Shown here: positions 6,544 to 14,515 of the stretch, piece after piece
How positions within the stretch are numbered: position 1 is the first letter of the stretch
Layout: every line of letters begins with the position of its first letter
Origin: Bacteroidota bacterium
GTDB lineage: Bacteria > Bacteroidota > Bacteroidia > Bacteroidales > VadinHA17
Direction of reading: 5' to 3'
Length of the DNA: 54,234 bases
Assembly: GCA_029547705.1 (NCBI GenBank)
Contig: JAKPOU010000040.1
Location: 1 to 54,234 of the forward strand
Made by a program: the position numbers and the translations under genes
The notes under the pieces: generated by a model
The model's database searches: none
The model's input: only the letters and a program-made list of their open reading frames with translations
What the model was told of the DNA's origin: nothing

Positions 6544-8580
6544 ATGGATTTAACAAAAAATTATCTGAAAATTAAACCTTCAGAGCAGTCGGTTGATTAT
6601 GTGGAAAATAAAAAACAATTCCACCTCTATTCCCTTCTTACTGAACAGAGACATCCCAAAACATGGAACCTCAGTTCCAGTATAAAAGATGATACGGCAA
6701 AGGGTCTGCAAATGCTCCTTTCCGTGGATGAAGACATTACACGCAAAACCCTGGAACTTGCAGATAACATACAGCCACTTGAACAGGCCGCCGATGCCAT
6801 ATACAGGGCAATGCAGGAAGGCCGGAAAATATATTACTATGGCTGCGGATCAACGGGCCGGCTTGCAAAGCAGATGGAAAGCTCCTTCTGGAGACCGTTC
6901 TGGCGGAAAATGAAAAAAAGCCATTTATGGGAAAAAGTGAAGGACCATGTTCCTGAAAATATTGAAGATTACCTGATCGGGGAAATGACCGGGGCCGACA
7001 GGGCCCTGATAAGTTCACTGGAGGGTTTCGAAGACCTTCAGCTCATTGGCAGTCTTCAGCTCCTTGACAGGGGCATTGAAAAGGGAGATGTGGTATTCTG
7101 TGTAACAGAGGGAGGAGAAACCTCATCGGTGATCGGTACAATTCTGAAAGCACTGGATCAGTACGGGGAGCTGACCGCGGAAACATCTGAGGAGGCCCGC
7201 CGTAATCTTTACTTTGTATACAACAATCCCGACGAAGTGCTGATGCCCTTTGACCGGAGCAGGACAGTGATAGAGAATCCTGCTATCACCAAACTGAACC
7301 TCACAACCGGTCCGCAGTCAATCACAGGCTCTACGAGAATGCAGGCCACCACCAGCGAGATCTTCGTCCTTGGTTCAGTACTTGAAGAAGCATTGTACAA
7401 GTTTCTAAGTAATCACCTCAGCAAAAGCGAATTGTCCACTATAGGCTTCATTGAAGGAATAACACTGAAAAAAAGAATAGCCTCATTCAGGGAGGTTAAG
7501 GAAAGCGTGGACAAAACCGTTGCTTCACTTTGCAGATTAACGGAAGCTGAAGCAGAAACTTATAAGCGGGGCCGTTTCGCAACATATCTGGCCAGTGAAG
7601 CCCTTGTTACTGTTTTTATTGACATTACCGAACGAAGCCCTACGTTCAGGCTTTTCCCCCTTGATACAGTAAAAAGCAGGGACAGAAGATCCTGGATACA
7701 GGTATGGGCCAAAGGAAAAAACACGGAAGAAGCATGGTTCAACTTTCTTGGCAGGGATTTCAGGGGTCTTGAAAAATCTTTCTATGAGACTCCCTTCAGG
7801 GAAAAGATCGAGGATCCGTATCTTAAGGAAGTTGCATTGAAAAGTCTGGAAAATGCCGGTAACGACCAGAAGGAACTGTATGACCTTTCATTCACAACCT
7901 GGAATATTGAAAACAGAGGTCCGTCAGCCGGCGATCTGGGAATTATTGTCTGTATAGATGATGAAGTGGCTGAAATAAATAATCCTGAATCGGATTTCAG
8001 GAAATTTGCTGATCTCTTCAGGGAAAAGGGAGGCCGCCTGGCAGTAATATCAGTGTCGGAAGAACATAAAACTAAAGGCAGCAACAATTTTATTCCTGAT
8101 ATAGAAGTGGAAATAACACTTCCCTCCTTCCCCGATCCTGTCACCCTGAGAAAACAAATTGCCCTGAAAATGCTACTTAATGCCCATTCAACAGGTATTA
8201 TGGCAATACTGGGACGGATTATCGGCAATACCATGACAACCCTTAATCCCAGCAATCTGAAGCTCATCGGACGGGCTACATATCTGATAATGAGTCATGT
8301 AAATGACACTATAGCACAGAAGGAATGGATAGGCAAGTATGGCTACCATGAGCCCCTCTCTTTCGATGAAATTAATGCAGTTCTCTTTGATTCAATTGAT
8401 TACATCTCCAGCCGTGACGCCGGGGAAACCGCGGAGGTCCCTCTTTCCATAATCCGGATTCTTGAATCACTTAAAACAAAAGGTTTCGTCAGCTGGGATG
8501 AAACCCGGCAGATTCTTGACAGGCAGGGTCTGGAAAACTATCTGATGGAACATAATCCAAACCTCACTTCAGGAAAATAA
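6544..8580 (+). CDS. MurQ/GCKR-like double-SIS sugar phosphate protein
   Basis: A 678-residue cytoplasmic protein with two SIS domains. The N-terminal half carries MurQ-type motifs: G-C-G-S-T-G-R-L at 100-107 (MurQ: GxGTSGRL), M-T-G-A-D-R-A-L with S-L-E-G-F-E-D at 158-164 (MurQ: A-x-E-G-A-E-D), T-E-G-G-E-T-S at 188-194 and G-S-T-R-M-Q-A-T-T at 262-270. The second half ends with H-S-T-G-I-M-A-I-L-G-R and G-N-T-M, which match the MurQ C-terminal signature. MurQ is about 300 aa; this length and layout are closer to glucokinase regulatory protein (GCKR), itself a MurQ relative. The likely role is MurNAc 6-phosphate etherase (giving GlcNAc 6-phosphate and D-lactate) or a sugar-phosphate sensor. 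It is followed after 21 bases by an SSS transporter, probably one operon. Family confident, reaction not. Confidence 0.75.
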   Translation: MDLTKNYLKIKPSEQSVDYVENKKQFHLYSLLTEQRHPKTWNLSSSIKDDTAKGLQMLLSVDEDITRKTLELADNIQPLEQAADAIYRAMQEGRKIYYYGCGSTGRLAKQMESSFWRPFWRKMKKSHLWEKVKDHVPENIEDYLIGEMTGADRALISSLEGFEDLQLIGSLQLLDRGIEKGDVVFCVTEGGETSSVIGTILKALDQYGELTAETSEEARRNLYFVYNNPDEVLMPFDRSRTVIENPAITKLNLTTGPQSITGSTRMQATTSEIFVLGSVLEEALYKFLSNHLSKSELSTIGFIEGITLKKRIASFREVKESVDKTVASLCRLTEAEAETYKRGRFATYLASEALVTVFIDITERSPTFRLFPLDTVKSRDRRSWIQVWAKGKNTEEAWFNFLGRDFRGLEKSFYETPFREKIEDPYLKEVALKSLENAGNDQKELYDLSFTTWNIENRGPSAGDLGIIVCIDDEVAEINNPESDFRKFADLFREKGGRLAVISVSEEHKTKGSNNFIPDIEVEITLPSFPDPVTLRKQIALKMLLNAHSTGIMAILGRIIGNTMTTLNPSNLKLIGRATYLIMSHVNDTIAQKEWIGKYGYHEPLSFDEINAVLFDSIDYISSRDAGETAEVPLSIIRILESLKTKGFVSWDETRQILDRQGLENYLMEHNPNLTSGK

Positions 8581-8601
8581 TAAACCAACACAAGAAGCAT
8601 T

Positions 8602-10083
8602 ATGAACTTTACAATTATTGATGCCCTGATTGTCATCGTGTACATGGCCGGCATTACATTATTCGGAATAAAGCTTGCCGGAAAACAAACTTCAACCAGG
8701 GATTATTTTCTGGGAGGACGAAAGATTTCCTGGTGGGTCGTATGTTTTTCAATAGTAGCCACGGAAACCAGTACACTTACATTTATCAGTATTCCCGGAT
8801 TGGCATATCTCACAAATTTCAATTTCCTTCAGCTTACCTTCGGCTATTTCCTCGGAAGAATAATTGTTGCCTGGATAATCCTGCCGGCCTATTTCAAGGG
8901 CGAACTGGGAACAGCCTATACGTTTCTGGCAAACCGTTTCGGCACACCAATGAAAAACCTGGCTTCAGGCGTTTTCATGTTAACCCGGCTGGCTGCCGAC
9001 GGAGTAAGGCTTTTTGCAACAGCCATACCCCTTGCCCTGATACTTCAGGGAACATTTATCGGTAAAAGTCTTTCTGGTGACTGGATATATATCTGGTCAA
9101 TAATCCTGATTGCGCTTGTAACCTACAGCTACACATTTCTCGGAGGATTGAAATCCGTCGTCTGGATGGAAATGGTGCAGCTTTTTATTTATATCACAGG
9201 GGCAATTATTGCGATAGTTATCGTCAGCAGCAAGTTAACAGGCGGAATGCCGGCAGGAATTGAAACAGCAGCCGAAGCAGGAAAATACCAGCTGTTCAAT
9301 TTCTCATTTTCGGGAGGACTCAAAGGATTTTTCTCCACACCCTATACCTTTATAGCCAGCATTCTGGGAGGAATGTTCCTTTCAATGGCATCGCACGGAA
9401 TAGACCAGCTGATCATCCAGAGGCTTCTTGCAACGGGAACTCTGAAAGCCAGCCGCAAAGCCCTGGTAACAACCGGAGGTATCATCATAGCACAGTTTGC
9501 CCTCTTCCTTTTCCTGGGTACTCTGCTTTACGTTTTCTACGGAGGGGCCGATATCAGGTCTGATGAAATATTCCCGAAATTTATTATAGAAGAAATACCT
9601 ACGGGACTGTCGGGATTTATCATTGCTGCCCTGTTTGCTGCTGCAATGTCAACTCTTTCAAGTTCCATCACGGCACTGGGATCAACCACCATGTACGACT
9701 ATGTAATGCCATACTATAAAAAGCTGAATCCGGCCAACGAAGTAATGATTTCCAGAATGATAACAGGAATATGGTGCCTCCTGCTTGTCGGATCAGCAGT
9801 CTCTTTCATGAAAAGTTCCCAGGTAGTTGTTGAACTTGCCCTTTCAATTGCTTCGTTCACATACGGGGGATTGCTGGGTACTTTCATACTGGGAGTCCTT
9901 TTCAGGAAACCGCTGATAAGACAGGCTGTTCCGGCTTTTCTGACAGGTATTGCAGTTATGGTCTACATCATAATCTTCACATCCATTGCATGGACCTGGT
10001 ACACCCTGATAGGAACGCTGGCTACTGTTCTTACCGGACTGGTCCTGACCTGGATTGCTCAGAACAGGAAAGCAAATGAATAA
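8602..10083 (+). CDS. Sodium:solute symporter (SSS family), probably for an amino sugar
   Basis: A 493-residue inner-membrane protein with about 13 hydrophobic helices and the SSS-family hallmarks: the opening D-A-L-I-V-I-V-Y-M-A-G-I-T-L-F-G, then T-S-T-R-D-Y-F-L-G-G-R, W-W-V-V-C-F-S-I-V-A-T-E-T-S-T-L-T-F, and the A-A-L-F-A-A-A-M-S-T-L-S-S-S sodium-site stretch. Length is normal. Substrate cannot be read from motifs. It lies 21 bases behind the MurQ/GCKR-like gene inside a peptidoglycan salvage region, so MurNAc, GlcNAc or another muropeptide-derived sugar is the best guess. No outer-membrane SusC/SusD pair is nearby. Confidence 0.85.
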   Translation: MNFTIIDALIVIVYMAGITLFGIKLAGKQTSTRDYFLGGRKISWWVVCFSIVATETSTLTFISIPGLAYLTNFNFLQLTFGYFLGRIIVAWIILPAYFKGELGTAYTFLANRFGTPMKNLASGVFMLTRLAADGVRLFATAIPLALILQGTFIGKSLSGDWIYIWSIILIALVTYSYTFLGGLKSVVWMEMVQLFIYITGAIIAIVIVSSKLTGGMPAGIETAAEAGKYQLFNFSFSGGLKGFFSTPYTFIASILGGMFLSMASHGIDQLIIQRLLATGTLKASRKALVTTGGIIIAQFALFLFLGTLLYVFYGGADIRSDEIFPKFIIEEIPTGLSGFIIAALFAAAMSTLSSSITALGSTTMYDYVMPYYKKLNPANEVMISRMITGIWCLLLVGSAVSFMKSSQVVVELALSIASFTYGGLLGTFILGVLFRKPLIRQAVPAFLTGIAVMVYIIIFTSIAWTWYTLIGTLATVLTGLVLTWIAQNRKANE

Positions 10084-10132
10084 GCGGAGTCAACACCTTG
10101 CCCGGTCTGCCTAACCTGCTTATTAAGAATGC

Positions 10133-10260
10133 ATTCTTAATCCTTGTACCCAGAACGGTACTGAGAATAAGAATACAACCCGCTGAACCAGGGTACATTC
10201 CTGATCCCTGTACGTTGAACGGGACTGAATATTAAATCCCGGTACGCCGGGGATAGGTGG
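10133..10260. repeat. Two degenerate 64 bp tandem copies between convergent genes
   Basis: ATTCTTAATCCTTGTACC at 10133 recurs as ATTCCTGATCCCTGTACG at 10197, exactly 64 bases later; the similarity continues through GAACGGTACTGA / GAACGGGACTGA and fades after that. The pair fills most of the spacer between the symporter and the murU-like gene, which face each other. No clear terminator with a T-run is visible. Confidence 0.55.
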
Positions 10261-10263
10261 ATT

Positions 10264-10977
10264 TTAAACCAGGAACTTCCTTACTTCCTCAAGTATTTCG
10301 GGGGTTCCGGCATTGAACCAGTATCCCGAATCGGAAAGCAGGGTATAGATATTCCTTTCGGCAGCCAGCTGCAGGTAAAGTGGTGTCATTGAATACACTC
10401 CTTCAGACATATAGCTGAAAATCTCCGGGTCTATCAGTGCCATGGATGAAAACGCGATTTCAGACAGGTTCTCCCCTGAACCGCGTGAAATAATCCTTTC
10501 TCCCGTTTGCTTGTTGCACCATCCTCTGAGGAGTCCTTCTGAATCTATAAGCAGAAAGCGTGTCCCCGGCCTGTGCCTGACAACCAGTGTTGCCAGTCCC
10601 CCTTTCTCCAGGTGATAATCCAGCAGTATTCCCAGATCAAAATCAGTTATGATATCAGCATTGTACAACAGAAAGGGGGTTCTGTCAAAAAAATGACGGG
10701 CTCTGTACAGACCTCCGCCAGTATCAAGGAGTTCTTCCCTTTCATCCGAGATACTTATTCTGAAACCTTCCCTTCTCAGCCGTACTATCTCCTCTTCAAC
10801 CAAACCGGCAAAATGATGGACATTGATTATGATATCATCAAATCCGTGAGACACACATTTTTCCACAGCACGCCTGAGGAGACTCTTTCCGTTTATGTCA
10901 ACAAGAACCTTGGGAATGCTTTCAGTGATCTTTCCCAGTCTGGTTCCTTTTCCGGCAGAGAGAATCATAGCTTTCAT
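10264..10977 (-). CDS. murU: MurU-like N-acetylmuramate 1-phosphate uridylyltransferase
   Basis: A nucleotidyltransferase of 237 aa from the internal ATG at 10977. It starts M-K-A-M-I-L-S-A-G-K-G-T-R-L-G, the sugar-nucleotide pyrophosphorylase signature, followed by P-K-V-L-V-D-I-N-G-K and I-I-I-N-V-H-H-F; Y-N-A-D-I-I-T-D-F-D gives the metal-binding aspartates. MurU is about this size, while GlmU and RmlA are longer. The open frame extends to 11094, but that part is unlike the family and overlaps the upstream gene; the ATG at 10977 lies 10 bases after that gene's stop. With the AmgK-like kinase just upstream, the role is MurNAc 1-phosphate + UTP to UDP-MurNAc, which re-enters cell-wall synthesis without MurA and MurB. 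GlcNAc 1-phosphate is an alternative substrate. Confidence 0.82.
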   Translation of the reverse strand: MKAMILSAGKGTRLGKITESIPKVLVDINGKSLLRRAVEKCVSHGFDDIIINVHHFAGLVEEEIVRLRREGFRISISDEREELLDTGGGLYRARHFFDRTPFLLYNADIITDFDLGILLDYHLEKGGLATLVVRHRPGTRFLLIDSEGLLRGWCNKQTGERIISRGSGENLSEIAFSSMALIDPEIFSYMSEGVYSMTPLYLQLAAERNIYTLLSDSGYWFNAGTPEILEEVRKFLV

Positions 10978-10987
10978 ATTCCGGAAA

Positions 10988-12022
10988 TCATTGTCTTTTT
11001 GTCTCAAGGGTTTTAAAAAGAGTGGTGTCTGAGGTTGCGGCAATGGCACGGTACAGCTCCGGGAGCCGGATATGCTGTTCTGCTTTTGCTGCAATATCCT
11101 GAAGGAGGATCACTGCGGGAACCAGTGTCTCCGTAAAGGTGGGTTTTTTTTCATAAAGCCCCCTGAAACCAAATGCTCCCAGGGCCTGCATGAGCCGTAT
11201 CATGCTGAATCCTGAATAATAGCCCCTGAATTTCTGCTTATCCTCATTTGTTACAGTACAGAATTTCTCCTGGAAATAATCTGCCAGTTCGTCGCGGTTT
11301 TCCTGTTTCATCGGAATTTTAGCATCAAAAAGCAGAGATGCCAGGTCATATTGAGGGGCGCCTTTCCTTCCTCCCTGATAATCAATAAACCAGGGTTCAT
11401 TGTCTATCAGCATGATATTGGCAGTCTGAAAATCCCGGTAAAGGAAGTATTTCTGACCCGTTTCCAGAAGATAATCGGCCAGGTTGTTGAAATCCTGCTC
11501 CAGGGGGCGTTCCCGGAAAGGTACTGCCAGCAGTTTCAGGAGCATGTACTTGTAATAATTCATATCCCACATCATTGACTGGCGGTCAAAGCTCTTATGC
11601 GGATAGCACAGATCGAGTTTCAATCCGTCAATTCCCCTGGTCTGAAAAAGTATAAGCCTGTCAAGTATTTTTTTATACAACTGCTTTGTCTCATCATTGA
11701 AATCCGAGATATCCGGCCTGGCGTGAAGCCAGGTATACAGATTCAAGTCGCCCAGATCTCTCTGGAAATAGATGAATTTTTCGGGCATATAACAATAAAC
11801 CTCAGGAACAGGCAGCTGCTTGCGGAGAAAATGTTCAGTAAAACCAACGAAGGCATCATTCTCCTCACGGTCTCTGTTGTATGTTCCTATCAGGGTCTTT
11901 TCCCCGTCAAAAATACGGAAATACCTCCTGTCCGAGCCCGACCGGGGCAGGGCTTCCGTTTTAGTCACTGCATTTCCGCTATATTCCCTGTACCCTTGCG
12001 ATACTTTGCTGATCACATCCAT
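10988..12022 (-). CDS. amgK: AmgK-like amino sugar kinase (N-acetylmuramate/GlcNAc 1-kinase)
   Basis: A 344-residue aminoglycoside-phosphotransferase-fold kinase. Family motifs: R-S-G-S-D-R-R-Y-F-R-I at 27-37 (nucleotide loop, characteristic of the AmgK group), catalytic-loop Y-R-D-F-Q-T-A-N-I-M at 195-204 with D197 and N202 in place of the usual H-G-D, and the metal aspartate in F-I-D-Y-Q-G-G-R at 212-219. AmgK phosphorylates the anomeric carbon of MurNAc or GlcNAc; the adjacent murU-like gene 10 bases downstream makes the assignment much stronger. It is the fourth gene of a minus-strand run that starts at the NlpC/P60 gene, but a 220-base gap upstream suggests it may also have its own promoter. 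Confidence 0.8.
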   Translation of the reverse strand: MDVISKVSQGYREYSGNAVTKTEALPRSGSDRRYFRIFDGEKTLIGTYNRDREENDAFVGFTEHFLRKQLPVPEVYCYMPEKFIYFQRDLGDLNLYTWLHARPDISDFNDETKQLYKKILDRLILFQTRGIDGLKLDLCYPHKSFDRQSMMWDMNYYKYMLLKLLAVPFRERPLEQDFNNLADYLLETGQKYFLYRDFQTANIMLIDNEPWFIDYQGGRKGAPQYDLASLLFDAKIPMKQENRDELADYFQEKFCTVTNEDKQKFRGYYSGFSMIRLMQALGAFGFRGLYEKKPTFTETLVPAVILLQDIAAKAEQHIRLPELYRAIAATSDTTLFKTLETKRQ

Positions 12023-12242
12023 TAAGTAGTATTTTTATATCAGTCAGTTTTCATTTTTATGTCCCACCCCCCGGGAATCTGTTACCAGCGGCTTCCCTTT
12101 ACACTTAGTTTTCAGCCTTGTCCGTTCTCCGCAGGTTCCGTTTCCCGCCGGATCTCCGGCATTTCCGGGAAGTGCATCCTGCCAGGCCTGCTCCTTACCA
12201 ATACGTTGTTCTGCTGCAAAAATTCACTTCTGCATCACATTA

Positions 12243-13352
12243 TTATAAACGTATCATAATCTTTTTTCTGTATAATACCAATGCGATAATCCAGATGAGC
12301 AGAACCTGCAAAATCGCAAACATAAGGCTTCCATTCATATTGCCTGCAACAGGAACGCAGATTTTTTCCCATATCCAGTTATAAAGGTTCATCTCTGATC
12401 CACCTGCGGTAACCTTGACGTTAAGCATTATTCTTGTCCAGATACCTGCAAGGAAATATGAAAAGAGTGCATTTGTACCGAAAACCAGGAAAAAAGTTCC
12501 CCACTTCCGCAATTTCCACACATCTGCAATCAGGTAGATCAATGCAAGGACGCCCATTGCAATTCCGGCAGTATAGAGAACATAGGAACTGGTCCACAAA
12601 GGCTTGTTGAGCGGGAAGAATATACTCCAGAGAAGTCCGAGTCCGGTCGAGGAGGCTCCCAGCAACAGAAGCTTCACTACCTTATCCCAGCCTGCAGAAC
12701 CCTTCCCCAGCAGTTCTCCCGCGTAATAACCGATCAGGACCGTGGCCACTGCAGGCAAAGTGCTGAAAAGGCCTTCCGGGTCGAAAGGGATGCCATAGCC
12801 CCTGTACAAGTGTTTTTCTCCCAGTATGGCGATATCAACCCTGAGAGCAAAATTATCCTTCAGACTGTAGGGATCAGTACCGCCTGCAAAAGCAAGGACC
12901 GCCCAGTATGAGAGAAGAATTACGGCAATCACGACCCACAGGTAATTCCTGTTGACAGAAAGACATATTATGGATCCCAGGCAGTATGCCAGTGCAATTC
13001 GCTGGAGCACACCCATTATCCTCAGACTGGAATAATCTCTCACGAAATGAGGGAAAATTGTAAGGAAGATCCCAAGTGCGAAGATGGTCACTGTCCGCCT
13101 GAATATCCTTAGCAATGAGCCACTGTTCAATTCCTGACCGTATTTTTTCATTGAGAACCAAAGAGATACTCCAACGATAAACAGGAAGAACGGAAAAACC
13201 AGGTCTGTCGGAGTGCATCCATGCCAGGCGGCATGACGCAGAGGAGGATAAACATAATCCCAGCTGCCGGGAGTATTTACTATTATCATGAAGGCTATTG
13301 TCATTCCCCGGAAAATATCAAGAGAAACCAGCCTGCCGCTACTTTTTGCCAT
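12243..13352 (-). CDS. NagX-like membrane protein (heparan glucosaminide acetyltransferase family)
   Basis: A 369-residue polytopic membrane protein with about ten hydrophobic segments. The N-terminus R-L-V-S-L-D-I-F-R-G-M-T-I-A-F-M-I-I-V-N-T-P-G-S-W and the following H-A-A-W-H-G-C-T-P-T-D-L-V-F-P-F-F-L-F-I-V-G are the signature of COG4299/DUF5009, the family of NagX and of human HGSNAT, which carry an acetyl group across a membrane onto glucosamine. A histidine-containing segment here fits the acetyl-transfer role of the family. In Bacteroidota it is often found with hexosamine genes; here it sits 23 bases after the dipeptide epimerase. It may acetylate glucosamine or muropeptide sugars in the periplasm, or act as a transporter; the sequence does not decide. 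Confidence 0.8.
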   Translation of the reverse strand: MAKSSGRLVSLDIFRGMTIAFMIIVNTPGSWDYVYPPLRHAAWHGCTPTDLVFPFFLFIVGVSLWFSMKKYGQELNSGSLLRIFRRTVTIFALGIFLTIFPHFVRDYSSLRIMGVLQRIALAYCLGSIICLSVNRNYLWVVIAVILLSYWAVLAFAGGTDPYSLKDNFALRVDIAILGEKHLYRGYGIPFDPEGLFSTLPAVATVLIGYYAGELLGKGSAGWDKVVKLLLLGASSTGLGLLWSIFFPLNKPLWTSSYVLYTAGIAMGVLALIYLIADVWKLRKWGTFFLVFGTNALFSYFLAGIWTRIMLNVKVTAGGSEMNLYNWIWEKICVPVAGNMNGSLMFAILQVLLIWIIALVLYRKKIMIRL

Positions 13353-13375
13353 TATTAACTGTTCTGGGATTAATT

Positions 13376-14515
13376 TCAGAGTTCTATTATGCCAATTCCG
13401 GGTCTGTCTTTGAGAATGATCCTGCCGTCTTCCACAGTGACGCCGTCATATATATCATTACTTATCAGCAAATTGCCGTCCAGATCGGCCCAGTCGACCA
13501 GAGGAGAAAACTGTGCAGCCGCAGAAATGGCACAGGATGTTTCAGTCATGCAGCCAACCATAATTTTCATTCCCATTGCCCTGGCCATCAAAGCCAGCTT
13601 ATATCCGGCATTCATACCACCGCATTTCATCAGCTTGATATTGATTCCGTCATAAAAATCCTTTACCCTGAACAGGTCATCCTTTGTCTGAAATGCTTCA
13701 TCCGCAATCACGGGAAGAGGTGAATTCTGAGTGAGCCATCCCGTTTCTTCAGTCATGGTTTTGGGCATTGGCTGTTCAAGATATATAACATTCTGTTCCT
13801 TGAGCCAGTGCGCCATTTCAAGGGCATAATTCCTGTCCTTCCATCCCTGATTGACATCAACACCAATAGGTTTGTCAGATACTGAACGTATGGTTTCAAT
13901 TATATTTTTATCATTGCCGACACCCAGTTTGACTTTCAGTATTTTATAAGGTTCAGCCTCTGCAACCTTCTCTCTTACAACATCTGCTGTGTCATCACCG
14001 ATGGTGAAACTTGTACAGGGTGTTTTTTCAGGATTCAGTCCCCAGATCCTGTACCATGGCTGACCCATTATCTTGCCAGCCAGGTCATGAAGGGCAATGT
14101 CTATTGATGCCTTGGCAGCATAGTTGCCGGGAGCGATTCCGTCAACATATTCAAGAATATCCTCTATCAGGAAGGGGTCGCTGAACTGTTCCATGTTAAC
14201 CCGGGAAAGGAATTTCTGAACACTTTCATGACTTTCTCCCAGGTACGGAGGCATTGATGCTTCACCGTAACCAACAAAGCCATCACATTCCAGCTTAGTC
14301 AGCACTACGGGAGTTGTGGTTCTCGATCCAGCAGCAAGTGTAAATACATGCTTCAGCTGAAGTGTGTACGGGGTGTATGTCAGTTTTATAGGTGAAGTTT
14401 TCCGGGATCTTACCCCGGTTTTTCCTCCGGAATTATTTCCACAGGACGTAAATGTGCTGCTTATCATTGCACCTGTAAGCAATCCTCCATACTTGATAAA
14501 ATCACGTTTTTTCAT
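13376..14515 (-). CDS. L-Ala-D/L-Glu (dipeptide) epimerase with export signal
   Basis: Enolase-superfamily enzyme of 379 aa. Catalytic set: K-V-K at 194-196, metal ligands D220 (G-V-D-V-N-Q-G-W), E247 (Y-L-E-Q-P-M-P) and D272 (I-A-D-E-A-F), and K294 (N-I-K-L-M-K-C-G-G), the layout of dipeptide epimerases such as YcjG. It would convert L-Ala-D-Glu from murein peptides to L-Ala-L-Glu so that ordinary peptidases can finish it. The N-terminus M-K-K-R-D-F-I-K-Y-G-G-L-L-T-G followed by T-F-T-S-C-G (C25) looks like a signal with a lipobox, so the protein is probably periplasmic or lipid-anchored, whereas the E. coli enzyme is cytoplasmic. The start ATGA overlaps the stop of the NlpC/P60 gene. Confidence 0.9.
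   Translation of the reverse strand: MKKRDFIKYGGLLTGAMISSTFTSCGNNSGGKTGVRSRKTSPIKLTYTPYTLQLKHVFTLAAGSRTTTPVVLTKLECDGFVGYGEASMPPYLGESHESVQKFLSRVNMEQFSDPFLIEDILEYVDGIAPGNYAAKASIDIALHDLAGKIMGQPWYRIWGLNPEKTPCTSFTIGDDTADVVREKVAEAEPYKILKVKLGVGNDKNIIETIRSVSDKPIGVDVNQGWKDRNYALEMAHWLKEQNVIYLEQPMPKTMTEETGWLTQNSPLPVIADEAFQTKDDLFRVKDFYDGINIKLMKCGGMNAGYKLALMARAMGMKIMVGCMTETSCAISAAAQFSPLVDWADLDGNLLISNDIYDGVTVEDGRIILKDRPGIGIIEL

Noticed and set aside
12023..12242. Plus-strand ORFs in the spacer between the NagX-like and AmgK-like genes
   Set aside because: They lack ribosome binding sites and run antisense into neighbouring genes; no similarity recognised.
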